Assembly (NCBI RefSeq): GCF_000499845.2
Contig: NC_023755.2
Coordinates: forward strand, 32,699,753-32,763,752
Source: Phaseolus vulgaris
Lineage: Eukaryota; Streptophyta; Magnoliopsida; Fabales; Fabaceae
Length of the DNA: 64,000 nucleotides
Direction: 5' to 3'
A program made the position numbers and the translations under genes. The notes under the pieces were generated by a model. That model did not search any database. It was given only the letters and a program-made list of their open reading frames with translations, and had not been told where the DNA came from. Positions 1-11,688 of the stretch are shown here, piece after piece (positions within the stretch are counted from its first letter, which is position 1; every line of letters begins with the position of its first letter).

Positions 1-1215
1 TTTCTTATCATGTCTTTAAGGATTAAAAAATAATTTTAGAATAAATGGTATATTTTAAATGACACCGAAATATTTATTATTAAACTAAAAAGAGCATATA
101 AATGGAAAATTCAGTTATTCAGACCCTAAACCACCATCTCTCTATAAGTTTCTTTTTTCCTTTCCTCTCCATTCTCTTTAAGATTCTGACCTTCTCACTT
201 ATCAGTTTGATGATTGGAGTATGTCAATAGACTCCTGGCAACTCCAATTTTTTCTTGCAGGATTGTCTCTTTTAAGAGTAAAGTAAAATATTGACTAAAA
301 TGTGATTTTGAATATTATATATTGATTTTTAAGGTAAATAAGTTATTGAAAGTGTTTGTGATTGAGAATTTAAATTGTTTGAATGGTAATATAAATTAGA
401 TGAATTGTATTTGAATAGTTGTTGAATTACTTAAAATGTGATGTTTGATGAGGATTGGTTGTTTGATATTAAATTATGTATGTAATAAGGTGAAAGTGTG
501 ATTAACACATAGTATTTTCAGTAAAGGAAATAGCATGTTGAGATTGTTATTACGATGTACTGATTTGTCCCGACTCTACTAGTATAATGAAATCATATAA
601 ATGAAGTTATTCAGTTGGTGAGAGTCAAAGGAGGTTCATTTGACTGAGTCTGAGGTTTGAAAGAGTTTATCAGAGCAGATCAAATGGATTTACCCTGTCA
701 TATGAGATTATGAGATGACTATGCACATGTCTGTGTGAATTCACAATGAGTAGTATGACAGGTGCAAGTCTTCTGGAAGTAGAGTCAAATGTCTGAGTAT
801 GTGAGTCATTAGAAATATGACAGGAGTAATGTGGATGATGAGCGTGATAAACATTTTATGAAATTGTGAAAATGTGAGAATATCGAAGGTTTATGTTGAT
901 ATTGAAAGTTTTAAAAATTGCTAGTTTATCCTGTGTTTGTTTTCTTTAATATATGATGATCGTGTTAATTTACACGAGAGCATATGAGGTTACACGTAAT
1001 AGAGTTCATCAGTGAGCAGTTAGAGGATGAGATGCTTTCATTTTAGATGTTTTGTTTTTCAAACTTTTGTGTATATATTAAAATCCCTAAGAATAGTGAT
1101 ATACTTTGAGATACAATATGAAAAGTAGTATATGCTTTATATTAATTAGATATTGCAGGCATAATATATTATCAAATATGAGTAAAAATAGGGATGTTAT
1201 AATGTCAAGACTTGA
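1..1215 (+). repeat. Possible Ty3/gypsy-type LTR remnant
   Basis: No gene is visible. From about 200 to 1210 the sequence has a mixed-composition, non-coding texture with repeated short phrases (for example GTATGACAGG and ATATGACAGG near 760 and 820) and an ending close to GGGATGTTATAATGTC. From memory this resembles the long LTRs of legume gypsy elements. No LTR boundary, target duplication or polyprotein was found, so the call is tentative; the left part may belong to an element that starts outside the window. Confidence 0.3.
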
Positions 1216-1739
1216 AGTTGATAAATATAATTTTCATTTATATAATAATAATATTGAAAATTATTAATTATCAATTTTAAAATTTAGATTTATTTGATAA
1301 TTAAATTTTTTATTCACACAATAATTTTGAAAAAAATTAATTATCATTAGGACTTGTTTGATAATTATAATTTTCATTCACATAATAATTTTAAAAATTA
1401 TTAATTATCAGTGGATTTATTTGATAATTAAAAAAAATTTATATAAAAATACCCATTAAAACTATTGAAGCATTAAAACACTAAAATATTTTCACAACAA
1501 AACATCTTTACAAAAATAATTATGTCACCCAAATTTTTTTTATTGTTAATAGAAATACTTACGAGTAAAGTAATCATTTTCAAACTCAAATAAACATTCT
1601 CGTAATAAAATTTATTTATATAAATAATTAAATAATATTTATTTTCTATTGTAAATCAAATGAGAACCAAGGTTATCCTTATCGACTTCAGATTAGCATT
1701 TTCATTACAAAATTGTTTTTATATAAAGAATTATCATTC
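1216..1739. other. AT-rich spacer, no gene seen
   Basis: Very AT-rich DNA with several short direct and inverted repeats of the type TTTGATAATTA (near 1295, 1355 and 1420). No coding frame, RNA gene or element boundary can be supported. Confidence 0.6.
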
Positions 1740-2174
1740 CAACAAAATCAATAGAAACTAATTTTAGAGACTAGTTGCTATTTAACTAAATTAGATATAA
1801 TTTTATAAATTAAAAAAGTTATTGGTATCTAAAATAATTTTTATTATTAATAAAAAATTATAAAATAATTTTTAAATTGGTATCTAATCATTAGCTACTA
1901 CAGATTTAGCTATTTACTATTTTATATTCTAAATTGATCTCTATTAGTCTTTTAGAGACTAATTTAGAATTTAAAATATTAGTAGTTAAAACTTGGGTAG
2001 TTAACTTAAATATCAATTTATAAATTATTTTATAAATTTTTATTAATAATAGAAACCACTTTATATATGAATAATTATTTAGTCTCTAAATTAGTATCTA
2101 ATTTAGTCAATATACTGATTAATTATTTTTTGTCTCTAAATTTAGTTGTTATTTAATGATTTTCTTGTAGTGTA
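1740..2174. mobile_element. Degenerate MITE/CACTA-like element
   Basis: The right end reads, on the minus strand, CACTACAAGAAAATC, a terminus typical of plant CACTA-type and related small elements. The interior repeats variants of TTTAGAGACTA and of ACTAAATTAGATA in both orientations, giving an imperfect palindrome. The left terminus near 1740 is degenerate and no target duplication was found. Non-coding. Confidence 0.4.
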
Positions 2175-2378
2175 TGCAACATTCCCTGTTAATGAAAATA
2201 TGTAAACGTAAAGTTAACCCTTGTCGGACCTAAATAAAATACTTTCACCAATATTGTCTCTAAATTTAGTTGTTATTTAATGATTTTCTTGTAGTGTATG
2301 CAACATTCTCTGTTAATGAAAATATGTAAACGTAAGGTTAATCCTTGTCGGACCTAAATAAAATACTTTCACCAATAT
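2131..2378. repeat. Tandem duplication of a 124-bp unit
   Basis: Unit 1 spans 2131-2254 and unit 2 spans 2255-2378. By eye they differ at about three positions (CCCTGTT/CTCTGTT, TAAAG/TAAGG, AACCC/AATCC). Each copy carries the TTTTCTTGTAGTG terminus of the neighbouring MITE-like element plus about 80 bp of its right flank, so the duplication happened after that element was in place. Confidence 0.9.
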
Positions 2379-3232
2379 TTTCTTGTTTCTAAAAAAGGTA
2401 ACTAAAATATTTTATGGAAAAAATAAATATTTTAAAAATTACATTAATTTTGCAAATTTAACTAAAAATAATCATCTTAATATGGACTTCTTAGGGTGCT
2501 AACATCTTCCTTACTTGTAATTGACTCTTATACTCAATATTCATTTTAAAGAATATATTTTCTTAAAATATTTTTTCATAATTTTCCTTAATAAATAATG
2601 GTAGTGACTTCATTATCTTTTTCAAAGATTTTCACCATCTCATTATAACCTTGAATGCAACACCGTGAATGTCATAGTTTGTAGAAAATTGAGGAACAAG
2701 TAACATCAAAATCATGAGTGTCTCATAAACAAATTGAGAATGATCATAACTTTATCTATAAATTGATTCAAGATAATACAAAATATAAGATGACTATTGA
2801 ATCTTCTTGTTCAAAACACTTGTGTTTTTTTATCAGCAAAAAATTAATAAAAGTAAGTAAGACATTTTATGAGTGTCTCAACCCTTATACAAAACTATCC
2901 AAAACCTGCTCATCATCTACCCACAGAAGGTTTCAAAACACATTACACCACCACCTAGATTTAAACCACAGAGCATTATACAACATATAGAATTGATGTT
3001 GCTAAAAAAAATTGAACCCGCATGAGTTCCTCTACTGCCCTCACAACACATTCCAGCTTTATTGGTCTTGCCAGTAGCTGTCCAAACAATTTCCAACTTC
3101 AAACTCATCAACTAGAAATTCATTTACAACCACAAGCCCCGAATACCCACTCCCATCTTTGTCTTCATTTAGTTTCCAGCCCCCGACTCAAGCACTTACA
3201 TCCTCCTGAATAATTATCTAGCTCCCACCCTT
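2379..3232. other. Spacer, possibly the 3' tail of a LINE relic
   Basis: No gene is recognised. The part from about 2990 to 3232, read on the minus strand, directly continues the LINE relic at 4266-4847 once the intervening solo LTR is removed, so it may be LINE 3' sequence or its insertion site. Short open frames here match nothing I know. Confidence 0.35.
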
Positions 3233-3237
3233 GTTAC

Positions 3238-4260
3238 TGTTAAAGTTGTAGGCCTAAAACAATAGGGGGGTGATGGAGAAAGCCAATGAAGAATCAAAGC
3301 CAAAGGAATGTAAATGCTCAAGCTACAAAACTGTTTTATCCAAAAAATCAACCGGTTGTTTTTGCGATTTAACCGGTTGTTTTTATCAGCAGTTTATAAA
3401 AACAACATAAAACAAATATAATTGAGATTAGGGAAAGAGAAAATCACACAAACAAATTTATACTGGTTCACTCTTACACCAAGAGCTACATCCATTCCTC
3501 AGAAACCACTGGATATTCCACTATGTAATCAACCACAGATTACAACCACACACACACATCAAAGAAGTGATCTTGAATCCCTCAAGAACACTCACTTCCT
3601 TTGGCAATACAACACACCACAAATCAGAACAGCCTCTGATTTTGTGAATCACAGTTCTTTACAGAAATATAGATCAAAAGAAAATAAAGAAAGATCACAC
3701 CTGATACAGATTGAATTACAAAAGATTACACAACAGTCATATTCCACTCTTAGCAAGTTCAATCAAAGCTTGATGTAAATCGTGGAGAAAATTGTTTTCA
3801 AAAGATTAATCTTAGATCATTTCTACCAGAAGCGTTAAACAACCTATTTAAACTCCAAAAGACAGTTAAAAGCATTTAATGAAGGAGCCAAAAAAGTTTT
3901 GAATCAATTAAAACATATTTACCAAACTTAACAGATTATGTTAAGAGTTTTCAAAAAACAATCGATTGAATTGTCGAAACAACTAATTGAATTGGCTTGA
4001 CTAAGTTAACCAATTTAAGCTTTGTCAAACTTGTTTCAAAAACACTAAGTACCAAACAACCGATTGAAACGATAAAATAATTGGTTGTTTTTCCACTTCT
4101 TTGTAAAACACTCTTTTTTCAAAAGGATTTGATTTAAACCAACTTTGAATCCTAATTAAGTGGATTTACAATTCAAACTACCCAAAACAAACACACACAA
4201 GCTACATCCAGTCTTCAAGCAATCCATAGAGATTTGGAGACATTAAAGCCTTGTTCAATA
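3238..4260 (-). mobile_element. Solo LTR, Copia (SIRE/Maximus-like)
   Basis: A 1023-bp segment bounded by the 5-bp direct repeat GTTAC at 3233-3237 and 4261-4265. Read on the minus strand it ends ...TTTAACA; its first bases are TATTGAAC, as if the canonical TG had mutated to TA. The interior contains the phrase GTGAACCAGTATAAA and a GATGTAGCTCTTGGTG stretch, closely paralleled in the second solo LTR at 4848-6431, so both are one broad family in opposite orientation. No internal polyprotein is present, so this is a solo LTR left by LTR-LTR recombination. Confidence 0.7.
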
Positions 4261-4265
4261 GTTAC

Positions 4266-4847
4266 CTCCTAACTCGTGCACCCGTACCTATTACCTAAAA
4301 AAGAAACACTCACCTTTTCCTAGCTTGCTAGGCGTGAAATTAATCGTTTAGAAACATAATTTATTCACTTTTAAGATATCTCATACGACACTTGGGGTCT
4401 AAACACCAATCTGAATAAGAAAAATCTGCCAAGTGTTCTTTCGAAATGATCCATGCCTAAATCTTAAGTTGAGGAACAATGAAAACCTCCACCTTATCAA
4501 CTTTGCCACTTCTAAAGATACAATTATTTCTATGTTTCGAAATCTCCTCAATTATTTCCACTCAAACACTTCTCCAAACTCTATTTACCAATTTGCTCTT
4601 CCCTAACATCCTAAATAGTAACAAATGTGTTTTAGCATCATAATGGGATAGTATGCCCAACTAAGAGTAACACAGTCTAGATTGATCAAACTATCTTCCA
4701 TTTAAAGAACAGATGACTTATTGACTCTACTTCCTCCCCACACAAAACACATTAATTACTTGCCAACATTATTCCACGTCTCACAAGGTTATCCTTCGTA
4801 GCAAGATTGTTTTCCAAAACTCGTCAAGCAGTTACCTGGGTCGAAGG
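4266..4847 (-). pseudogene. LINE reverse-transcriptase C-terminal relic, second part
   Basis: Minus-strand translation gives the zinc-binding C-terminal region seen in plant LINE polyproteins (zf-RVT type). Recognisable pieces, broken by stops, are RVLENNLATKDNLVRRGI, then a CVLCGEEVES zinc-ligand block and HLFFKW, and near 4400 FSYSDWCL. It continues the frame of the piece at 6432-6643 after excision of the solo LTR 4848-6431 with one copy of GAAGG. The family moves by target-primed reverse transcription; this copy is dead, with several in-frame stops. Confidence 0.7.
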
Positions 4848-6431
4848 TGTTGAAGATGGATGAAGCCTCTTCTCTACCTAGTGTTAGTGTGTGTTTGATG
4901 TAGAAAAATAGCTAGTTTGTTGTAATGTTTGTAATAGGTTTAGATGATCTTGTATGTAGGCTTGTAATTGTGTAAGGTTGCCTTTTGCTGTATAACCCAT
5001 CCTAGATGCCTAACCAAGTCTAGATCAAGCACATGATGTGGTTAAAGGTTTTTTGAAAAGCTTTTAAAAGTGCTCTTAAAAGTTTTAAATCAGTACAAAA
5101 ATAAATCTGTTTTATGGAGAAAGAATCGGTTTATTTCTTCTCTGTTAAAAGGCTTTTCTAAAATTCTGTTAGGGCACCACAGGTAAAGCTTAGTTAGTTA
5201 TTTCAGTTAAAGCTGAGCTAGCCTGTTTGCTATCTTTTAATTTGTTTCACTGAGAAAGAACAGGTTTATTCTTTGGTCAGCTGAAAGGTTTTTCACAAGT
5301 TAGTTAGGGCACCAAAGGTACAACTCAGACAGTTATTTCAGTTAGCTGAGTTGGCGGTTTTCACAAAATAAATCTGTTAAGTTCAAAAATGAATATGTTG
5401 TTTTCATAACTGCTTTTCAACTGTTTTTTTAAAAGAAGTTAGAAATTGTTTTCTATATAAAGAAAAGTCTCTCTCACATGAAAAAGAGTTGAGCAATTAC
5501 GTTTTTGACAGAGATCAGACATTTTCCATGTGAGAAGAAGGATCAAAAGATTTTTGAAAGGTTTTCCAAAGAGATTTTCAAGTGTGCTTGTTCTAGGAAA
5601 CCTTTGATCTTGGTGAAGGTGCTGGTGCAGTTCTGCAGCAAATTGAACTACTGGTTTTGAGTTCTTGCATCTTCTTTTCAGGTGTAATCTTTCCTTTATT
5701 CTGGTTTGTAAAGGTGTAAGTGTTAGTCACTCCTTGATAGGGTTTCTTGGAGTGCAAGGTGTGCTGAAATAGGGTTTTTCAGCATTGATTGTGTTGTTCT
5801 TGTAGTGTTCAAGAACTGCTGTGTTTGTAAGTAATTGGTACTGTTTTTAGTGGATTCCACCTTGGGGTAAGGTGAGACTGGACGTAGCTCTGTATGAGTG
5901 AACCAGTATAAAAACTTGTGTGCCTTTTCTTCTCATCCCTGCACTCATTTCTGGTTTTGCTTAATTCTGTCAAGAACTAAATCTGTTCTTTTGAAATTGA
6001 ATATGTTAATTCTGGGTTTAAGTAAGAACAGTTCTTCCTGATTTGTTAAAGCTTTCTAATCACAAACAAGGCAATTGTATATGATGGTTTAAGTGATCTG
6101 TGAACAAACAGTCTATTCATTAAAATCTGAGAAAGAATCATTCTCCTTAGAACCTTGTGTTGAGTAAATTTGTTTGATCTCTAAGCATAGCTGTATCCTT
6201 CATCCTCATAATATTCAGCTGATCTGACTCTGTTATAATCCTCTGTTGATCACAATTTTATATTGAACAAATTCAAATTGTGCTAGACTGCTCTGGAGAA
6301 TCAATCTGTTTCATGTAAAAACAATCTGTTCTTTTTGCCTCTGGTATACTGAAAATTGTGTGTTCTTGCGAAAATTTTATAAGCTCAATTCACCCCTGCC
6401 CTCTTGAACTTAGACACTAATAGACCCAACA
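4848..6431 (+). mobile_element. Solo LTR, Copia (SIRE/Maximus-like), 1584 bp
   Basis: It begins TGTTGAAG and ends CCCAACA (TGTTG/CAACA termini), with a perfect 5-bp target duplication GAAGG at 4843-4847 and 6432-6436. The interior has a promoter-like region and the phrase GTGAACCAGTATAAA around 5900. There is no polyprotein, primer-binding site or second LTR. It interrupts the LINE frame inside the codons for IPS; removing the LTR and one GAAGG restores an uninterrupted reading across the junction, which independently confirms the boundaries. Confidence 0.9.
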
Positions 6432-6643
6432 GAAGGGATAGTCTTTATCTTCCAAAAAATTTCAAAAAATAGTCGATGTTCACTTTCTAATTCCCTCCTC
6501 AAAATTTTATAAGTTGATTTCACTGTATAGATCAAATTCTCTCTTTCCTTCCAAACCCACTTACCTTCTACACCCTCGCCATCCACTGACACCTTCTTAA
6601 CAACAAAAAACTCAAAAACTTTGGTGAGAATAGAATCCATCAT
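6432..6643 (-). pseudogene. LINE reverse-transcriptase C-terminal relic, first part
   Basis: The minus-strand frame encodes WVWKERENLIYTVKSTYKIL followed by an FWKIKTIPS motif, the W..K....F.VKS.Y pattern that opens the zf-RVT domain of plant LINE polyproteins. It is truncated on its 5' side near 6650, as usual for LINE copies, and on the 3' side by the solo LTR at 4848-6431. The rest of the domain lies at 4266-4847. Confidence 0.7.
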
Positions 6644-9084
6644 AAAGAATGAAAAAAAATGAAGATAATAATAATTTTAGAAAAATTGATTCAATTAATT
6701 TATACCTAAAATGTATAAATCTAATATTTTAATATTTTTTTGGAATAGTATAATAAATTTTTCAAAAATTGCATATAATGATATTTCATTACACATATAG
6801 TAGGTGATCTCCCTTGAGAGAAGAATGTTATTCGTATGAGGTGGAAAGAATGATGTTTTGAGATATTTGAGTTGAGTCTTCTCAAATTTGGAAGCTAAAT
6901 TATTTTATAAAAGTCAAAGAAAGGTCCACATGTTAAAAGTCTTGTATTGCTCCTACATTCTTTGGTCCTTGATTGGGAACTTGTTTCGATACACCTAATA
7001 TTTTCACATTACTTAGGAGTCGAGACATTTTTTAAGGACAAAATCATGATGTAGTCACTGAGATTTAAAGCGGGTAATACATTTGATGAAGTAATTGACC
7101 ATAACAATGTTATCTTAATAAATTTGAGGTTGGAACATTGATGTCGTATGTGAGAATAAAAAAGAAATTCAGAAAATGAACCTTTATTTTCCTTAGTCAT
7201 CGACCTAGGGACGTGTTTCGGTACTTAATAGTTCCATATTACTTAATTATCGAGATCAAGGACAATTATATACATCTTCTTCCTTTAATCCTTCAAATAC
7301 ATGAAAAAAATTTGTGCTAGAGCCATCAAACTTCAAAGTGGTCAATACCTTATAACTATTTACTTTAACAATATTATTTTAATAAACTTGTGGTTAAAAC
7401 ATTAGAACTTGTAACATTGGAATTTGGTTTATTAGAAACCAAATTATATCCTTCGTTTTGTTTAGAGTTTTCCTTTTGAGAAAAAAAAAAGATAAAAGTA
7501 CATAAAAAGTAATAAAATAATTAATTAAAAATGTATGTTAACTCACAACAATGTATGTATTTGAATCATTTAAGGATTTAAACAAAAATTTGAACCAAAA
7601 TTAATATTATGAGTCTTGGAGACTCTATTTTTAACATAATTTATTTATTAACTTATTTAAGAATAAAATTTGGAAATTTAAGTAGTAATTTAAATAAATA
7701 GTTTAAGTGAATATACAATTAAGTTAATTTATTAACTTAAGTAAATAATATATGAATTAAAATATACATATTTAAGGAATAAATTATAATTAATTATTGA
7801 AATAAATATGAAGAAATTTGTTTAGAATTATTGTGATTTCAAAGGTTAATCTAAAATATTTAAATATAAAAAAAATTAATGGTGGTATTTTGTTTGCAAT
7901 ATCATTTTTTTTTCTTTTTTAAAATAGAATTTCGGTCGATTATCGGATATGAAGATAACAAAACAAATACTAAGTTCCTTAAAGAAATAGACTCATATAC
8001 TTTGCATAAAAATGTTCCGTTATCTTATCTGCCTAAGTATTCTTATAAAGCCTGCTATGTCAGCAAAATTTTCTAATATAATCTTTGCCATTATTTTTTT
8101 TTTATTATGTTTCAGTTTTTTTTAATTTAAAGATAAGTGGTTCAAAATAATAACTTAATGATAGAATAATAATAAGAATTTATAAAAAAAAAAGTGTAAA
8201 GAAAAAAAAAAGGAAATAAGATAGGTATATGACAAAATAAATGATACAATAGAGTTTTCAACAAGTACATAAATATCAGCATTTAGTCAAAATAAATCAA
8301 ATAACAATTCTAATAAACAAGAAGAAAAATGGAAAAAAAAAATCCCAAAATAGAATATTGGCAGTGCAAATAACCTTTCATATAAAAAATACTTAATTTT
8401 TTTTCTTCTTTCTCTGTTGTTGTATTTTTCAAGAATGAGTTTTATTTTCTCATAACCTTATAATTTAATTTCTCTCCCCTTAAATATTTGAAGACAAATA
8501 AACTTTATATATTTAAACTTATTATCTCCATGTAGAAAGCTCCAAAAAGCAACACTCACCACTCCCCTGAAGCCAAATTAATTATTTCTCATCACTATTT
8601 TTTATAGTAAGGTAATAAGTATAGGTTCTTAGACTCAGGAAGCAAGCAACAACTGCAAGTTCTGGAAGGAAAACACAATCTTATCGTGTATACTATTATC
8701 ATTGATATGTCTTCATCTCCGATTCTTCTTTTTCTAAAAATGTCATACAATTATTGTAAGATGAGATGAACTAGGATGCTCTTTTTATTACAAGTTGGTA
8801 CAGCTATAAAAAAAACCACTTAACTTTTACTGTAAGTTTTGAATGAAACAAAACCAATATTTTTCTTCAAATAGAATAAAAAACAACATGAATAAATCGG
8901 TATCGGATGTTCATCGATCAGCTGGTAAGAATACATTAACATAAGAAAAAATACACCATAAATCAATTAATACAATCTTTATAATTATACACATTAATTA
9001 CATTATAAATGAGAGAATCCTTTATAACAATATTTATTTAAGCGTCGAATCATTATTTTAAAATATACTTTTAATCAAGAAGTT
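6644..9084. other. AT-rich spacer, no gene seen
   Basis: Long AT-rich stretch with many homopolymer runs. Short open frames (for example 7009-7200 minus, 7879-8076 plus) have no recognisable domain and biased, spacer-like composition. A diverged duplication is listed separately at 6985-7410. Confidence 0.6.
6985..7410. repeat. Diverged tandem duplication, period about 229 bp
   Basis: Copy 1 starts near 6985 (TTGTTTCGATAC...TTACTTAGGAGTCGAGA) and copy 2 near 7213 (GTGTTTCGGTAC...TTACTTAATTATCGAGA). Both continue through matching blocks TTTAAAGCGGGTAATAC / TTCAAAGTGGTCAATAC and TCTTAATAAATTTGAGGTT / TTTTAATAAACTTGTGGTT. Similarity is partial, so the duplication is old. Its origin is not recognised. 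Confidence 0.6.
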
Positions 9085-10447
9085 TTGGACGACTGATTAC
9101 ATGTGTCGATCCTCATCACTAGGCCGACCAATATCATGATATGCTTCAATCACTAGTGCAGAAAGGCAAAACAAGTGCGACTATTTTATATTTATAAGTG
9201 CGGCTATTTAGCCGCATTCGTAAATACGATTTATGAATGTAACTATGGTAAATAGCCGCATTCTTATTTAATTTTATAAAAAAAAAAACTATAAACCCTA
9301 AGGCAGCAATAGCGGTGGCAGCAGCAACAACGGAGCAAATACGGCATAGCAAAAACCCAAACTGCATGCAATGAAGCAATGGTGACCTTCGTCACTACAA
9401 GAAAACAAATAGATAAGAGAAACGAAAAAATATATATAAACCAATGGTGAAGAAGAAAGAGAACTCGAAACGAACTTACAATGGCACAAAGAAGACAATG
9501 AAGGCCTATAGAAAATGAGAGGAAGCACGAGAGCATAAACAAAAGAGAAAATGAAGCGTCAGAGAACCCTTCGCCAATGCAAGAAAACAAACAAATAAGT
9601 GAAACGAAAAAAATTTATAAACCATTGGTTAAAAAGAAAGAGAGTGAATCGAAACGAACTTACAATGGTACGAGGAGAACACAATGAAGCTCGCAGAAAA
9701 AAGAGAGGAACACCAGAGTAGAAAAAAAGAGAAAACGCAAAGCGCCAAAAAAAAAGAAAGTATGAAAGCGTAAGTGGCGCGCTTCAAAATTAGGGTAAAA
9801 AATGATTTAAGAATGCGGCATTCTTAAATCACGCGCTTTGATTTATGAAGGCGGCTATTTAAATAACTGCATTCGTAAATCATGCGCTTTGATTTAAGAA
9901 TGCATGATTTAAGAATGCGGCTATTATTCCTAAATGAAATTAATTTCAAAAATACCACTGCATTTTAAATGACAACGGCTAACCCTAAAACCGCATTAAA
10001 TAAATAGTCGTTGTTTATACATTTTGTGCTAGTGAATGGGCCGATCGACATCTCAAATTCAGTTACGCTTAAATAGAATCAGTGAAGCTAATCCACGATT
10101 AAGGACCAGGTAATGTAACCCTAAACATGGTTCAACTCCCTAATTTGGTTCAATAAGGAAAGTCCACTAAGGTAATATAAATAGCACACATTCCAAAAAC
10201 CAGGATCATCATCAGGTACAGTGCTCTGATAATTGAGTGCCAAATATCTTTACTGACTTGATGGTCGGAGTGACTTCTGCAGGTACTCTCATTCGGTGTT
10301 TACGAGAAGACCGAGAGCTGAAGAATCTGGATTACGAGAAGGCCGAAGAATGAAGAGATCAAAGAAGAGAAAGGAGCTTGTATGGAAAGTAATTGAAGTG
10401 CATGCTGAGTGACCGAACAAGAAGGTGTCTCAATTGTATGGTAGATT
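9085..10447 (+). mobile_element. Gypsy-type LTR remnant hosting a CACTA element
   Basis: Sequence right of the CACTA insertion (10035-10447) includes TATAAATAGC-like promoter sequence near 10170 and a CTTTACTGACTTGATGGTCGG...CTTCTGCAGGTAC block, which I recognise from the 3' part of legume gypsy LTRs. The left flank (about 9085-9150) shares its CCGA/TCGATC-rich texture and joins it smoothly when the CACTA element is removed. No terminus or target duplication was established. Confidence 0.4.
9151..10034. mobile_element. Non-autonomous CACTA element, 884 bp
   Basis: Termini are CACTAGTGCAGAAAG (left) and CACTAGCACAAAATG (right, minus strand), flanked by the 3-bp target duplication AAT at 9148-9150 and 10035-10037. 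Near both ends lie repeated motifs of the form GCGGCTATTTA / TAAATAGCCGC, the usual layout of transposase-binding subterminal repeats in CACTA elements. The interior holds an imperfect tandem duplication with a period of 182 bp (units starting at 9398 and 9580). Open frames on the minus strand are incidental and encode no transposase, so mobility would have depended on another element. Confidence 0.85.
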
Positions 10448-10466
10448 TCTGGGTAACAAAAACACA

Positions 10467-10469
<3 letters not shown>

Positions 10470-10503
<34 letters not shown>
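10470..10503. repeat. AT dinucleotide microsatellite
   Basis: An uninterrupted (AT)n run of about 34 bp lies at the right edge of the LTR-like remnant. Likely polymorphic in length. Confidence 0.95.
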
Positions 10504-10506
<3 letters not shown>

Positions 10507-11688
10507 GAAAAAATGAATTGTCCAACCTATATTATCGGAATTATGTTATGCTTATAACTAGACAAATTATTAACAATCAAATCAGTAAGAGTTAAAACAT
10601 TTCAAAACTAACTGTCTAATGATTTGTCAGTTTGCGAGCTATCTGCTATCTACACTTTTTAGCATGCTTGAAATGAAGGTACACGGTTGCTGTTGAACAC
10701 AACAGAAAAGAAAAGATGACAATCCACAGAAACAAAAGCAGCCTCTGTGTCTGTCTATCTGTCTTCTTCTCCCTCCCCTATAAAGTAATTAAAGAGGATG
10801 CTCAACCTGGTGGACCATTTTGGTTCACTGCATTCAACTCTTTCTCAAGAATTACTATTATACATTATAAAATATCCACATCATCTCACCACATTAGTTT
10901 AGTTTAATGTTCTCTAACTAAGCCCACTGTGCCTATCAGTTTTTTTTATAGCAATGGACCAGATCCCATAACTTCATATTTCAATCTTAATATCTTTACA
11001 TATCTTTTTGCCTTTGTTAAAAATCATATACATTAAAATATGCATTAAATACAATAATACTTTACCAAACATTAAATTATGACAGTTTTTCATCCAGTTA
11101 TATTAGTTCCATAGTATATAAGAAAAAAACCTTATAAACACTAAATCTTTAAGTATCAAAGTTTTAGGTTGTAACTGGTCTCATACTTTCTCCTATGGAA
11201 AACTCAAATTCCAAACAGCTTCTGCTGTTAATAAACCTCTCTCAAACCCAGGATTTTTAATCTATTGAAACTATATTATGCATGATAGATCATACATTCA
11301 AGTCCTCCATCATGGATGATTGTATAAATTTATTTTTTATTTGGCATTTTCTTTATAAGATTAAAGAAAATTCTGCAGAAAGATTTCCGAAGAGTGTATA
11401 GAATGAGAACAAAACATTACATGCATACTGTTATTGCTGCAGATTCCATACAAATTAACCAGATATCACAAGAAATAAGGTAAGAACACGAAAAAGAGAA
11501 ACATCTATGGAGATGCAAGTATTTACAGAAGCAATTTTGCGAGCAACATGTCCCACAAACAAGGAGAAAAATGAACTCCAACCACTTGAAACTGCCACTA
11601 AAATGTAAAACACGTCATGTGACTCAAAATTGCTTCTACCAAACCAAAAACCCTTGAAACAATTAACAAAGAAACTTGCTTCCAGAAC
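10504..11688. other. Spacer and 3' flank of the MGCC protein gene
   Basis: No gene is recognised. The right 150-250 bp probably hold the 3' untranslated region of the minus-strand gene at 11689-12381. An open frame at 10716-10907 has no recognisable domain. Confidence 0.5.

Noticed and set aside
9146..9590. Overlapping open frames on the minus strand inside the CACTA element
   Set aside because: They cross subterminal repeats and the tandem duplication, show no domain, and occur in three frames; compositional by-products.
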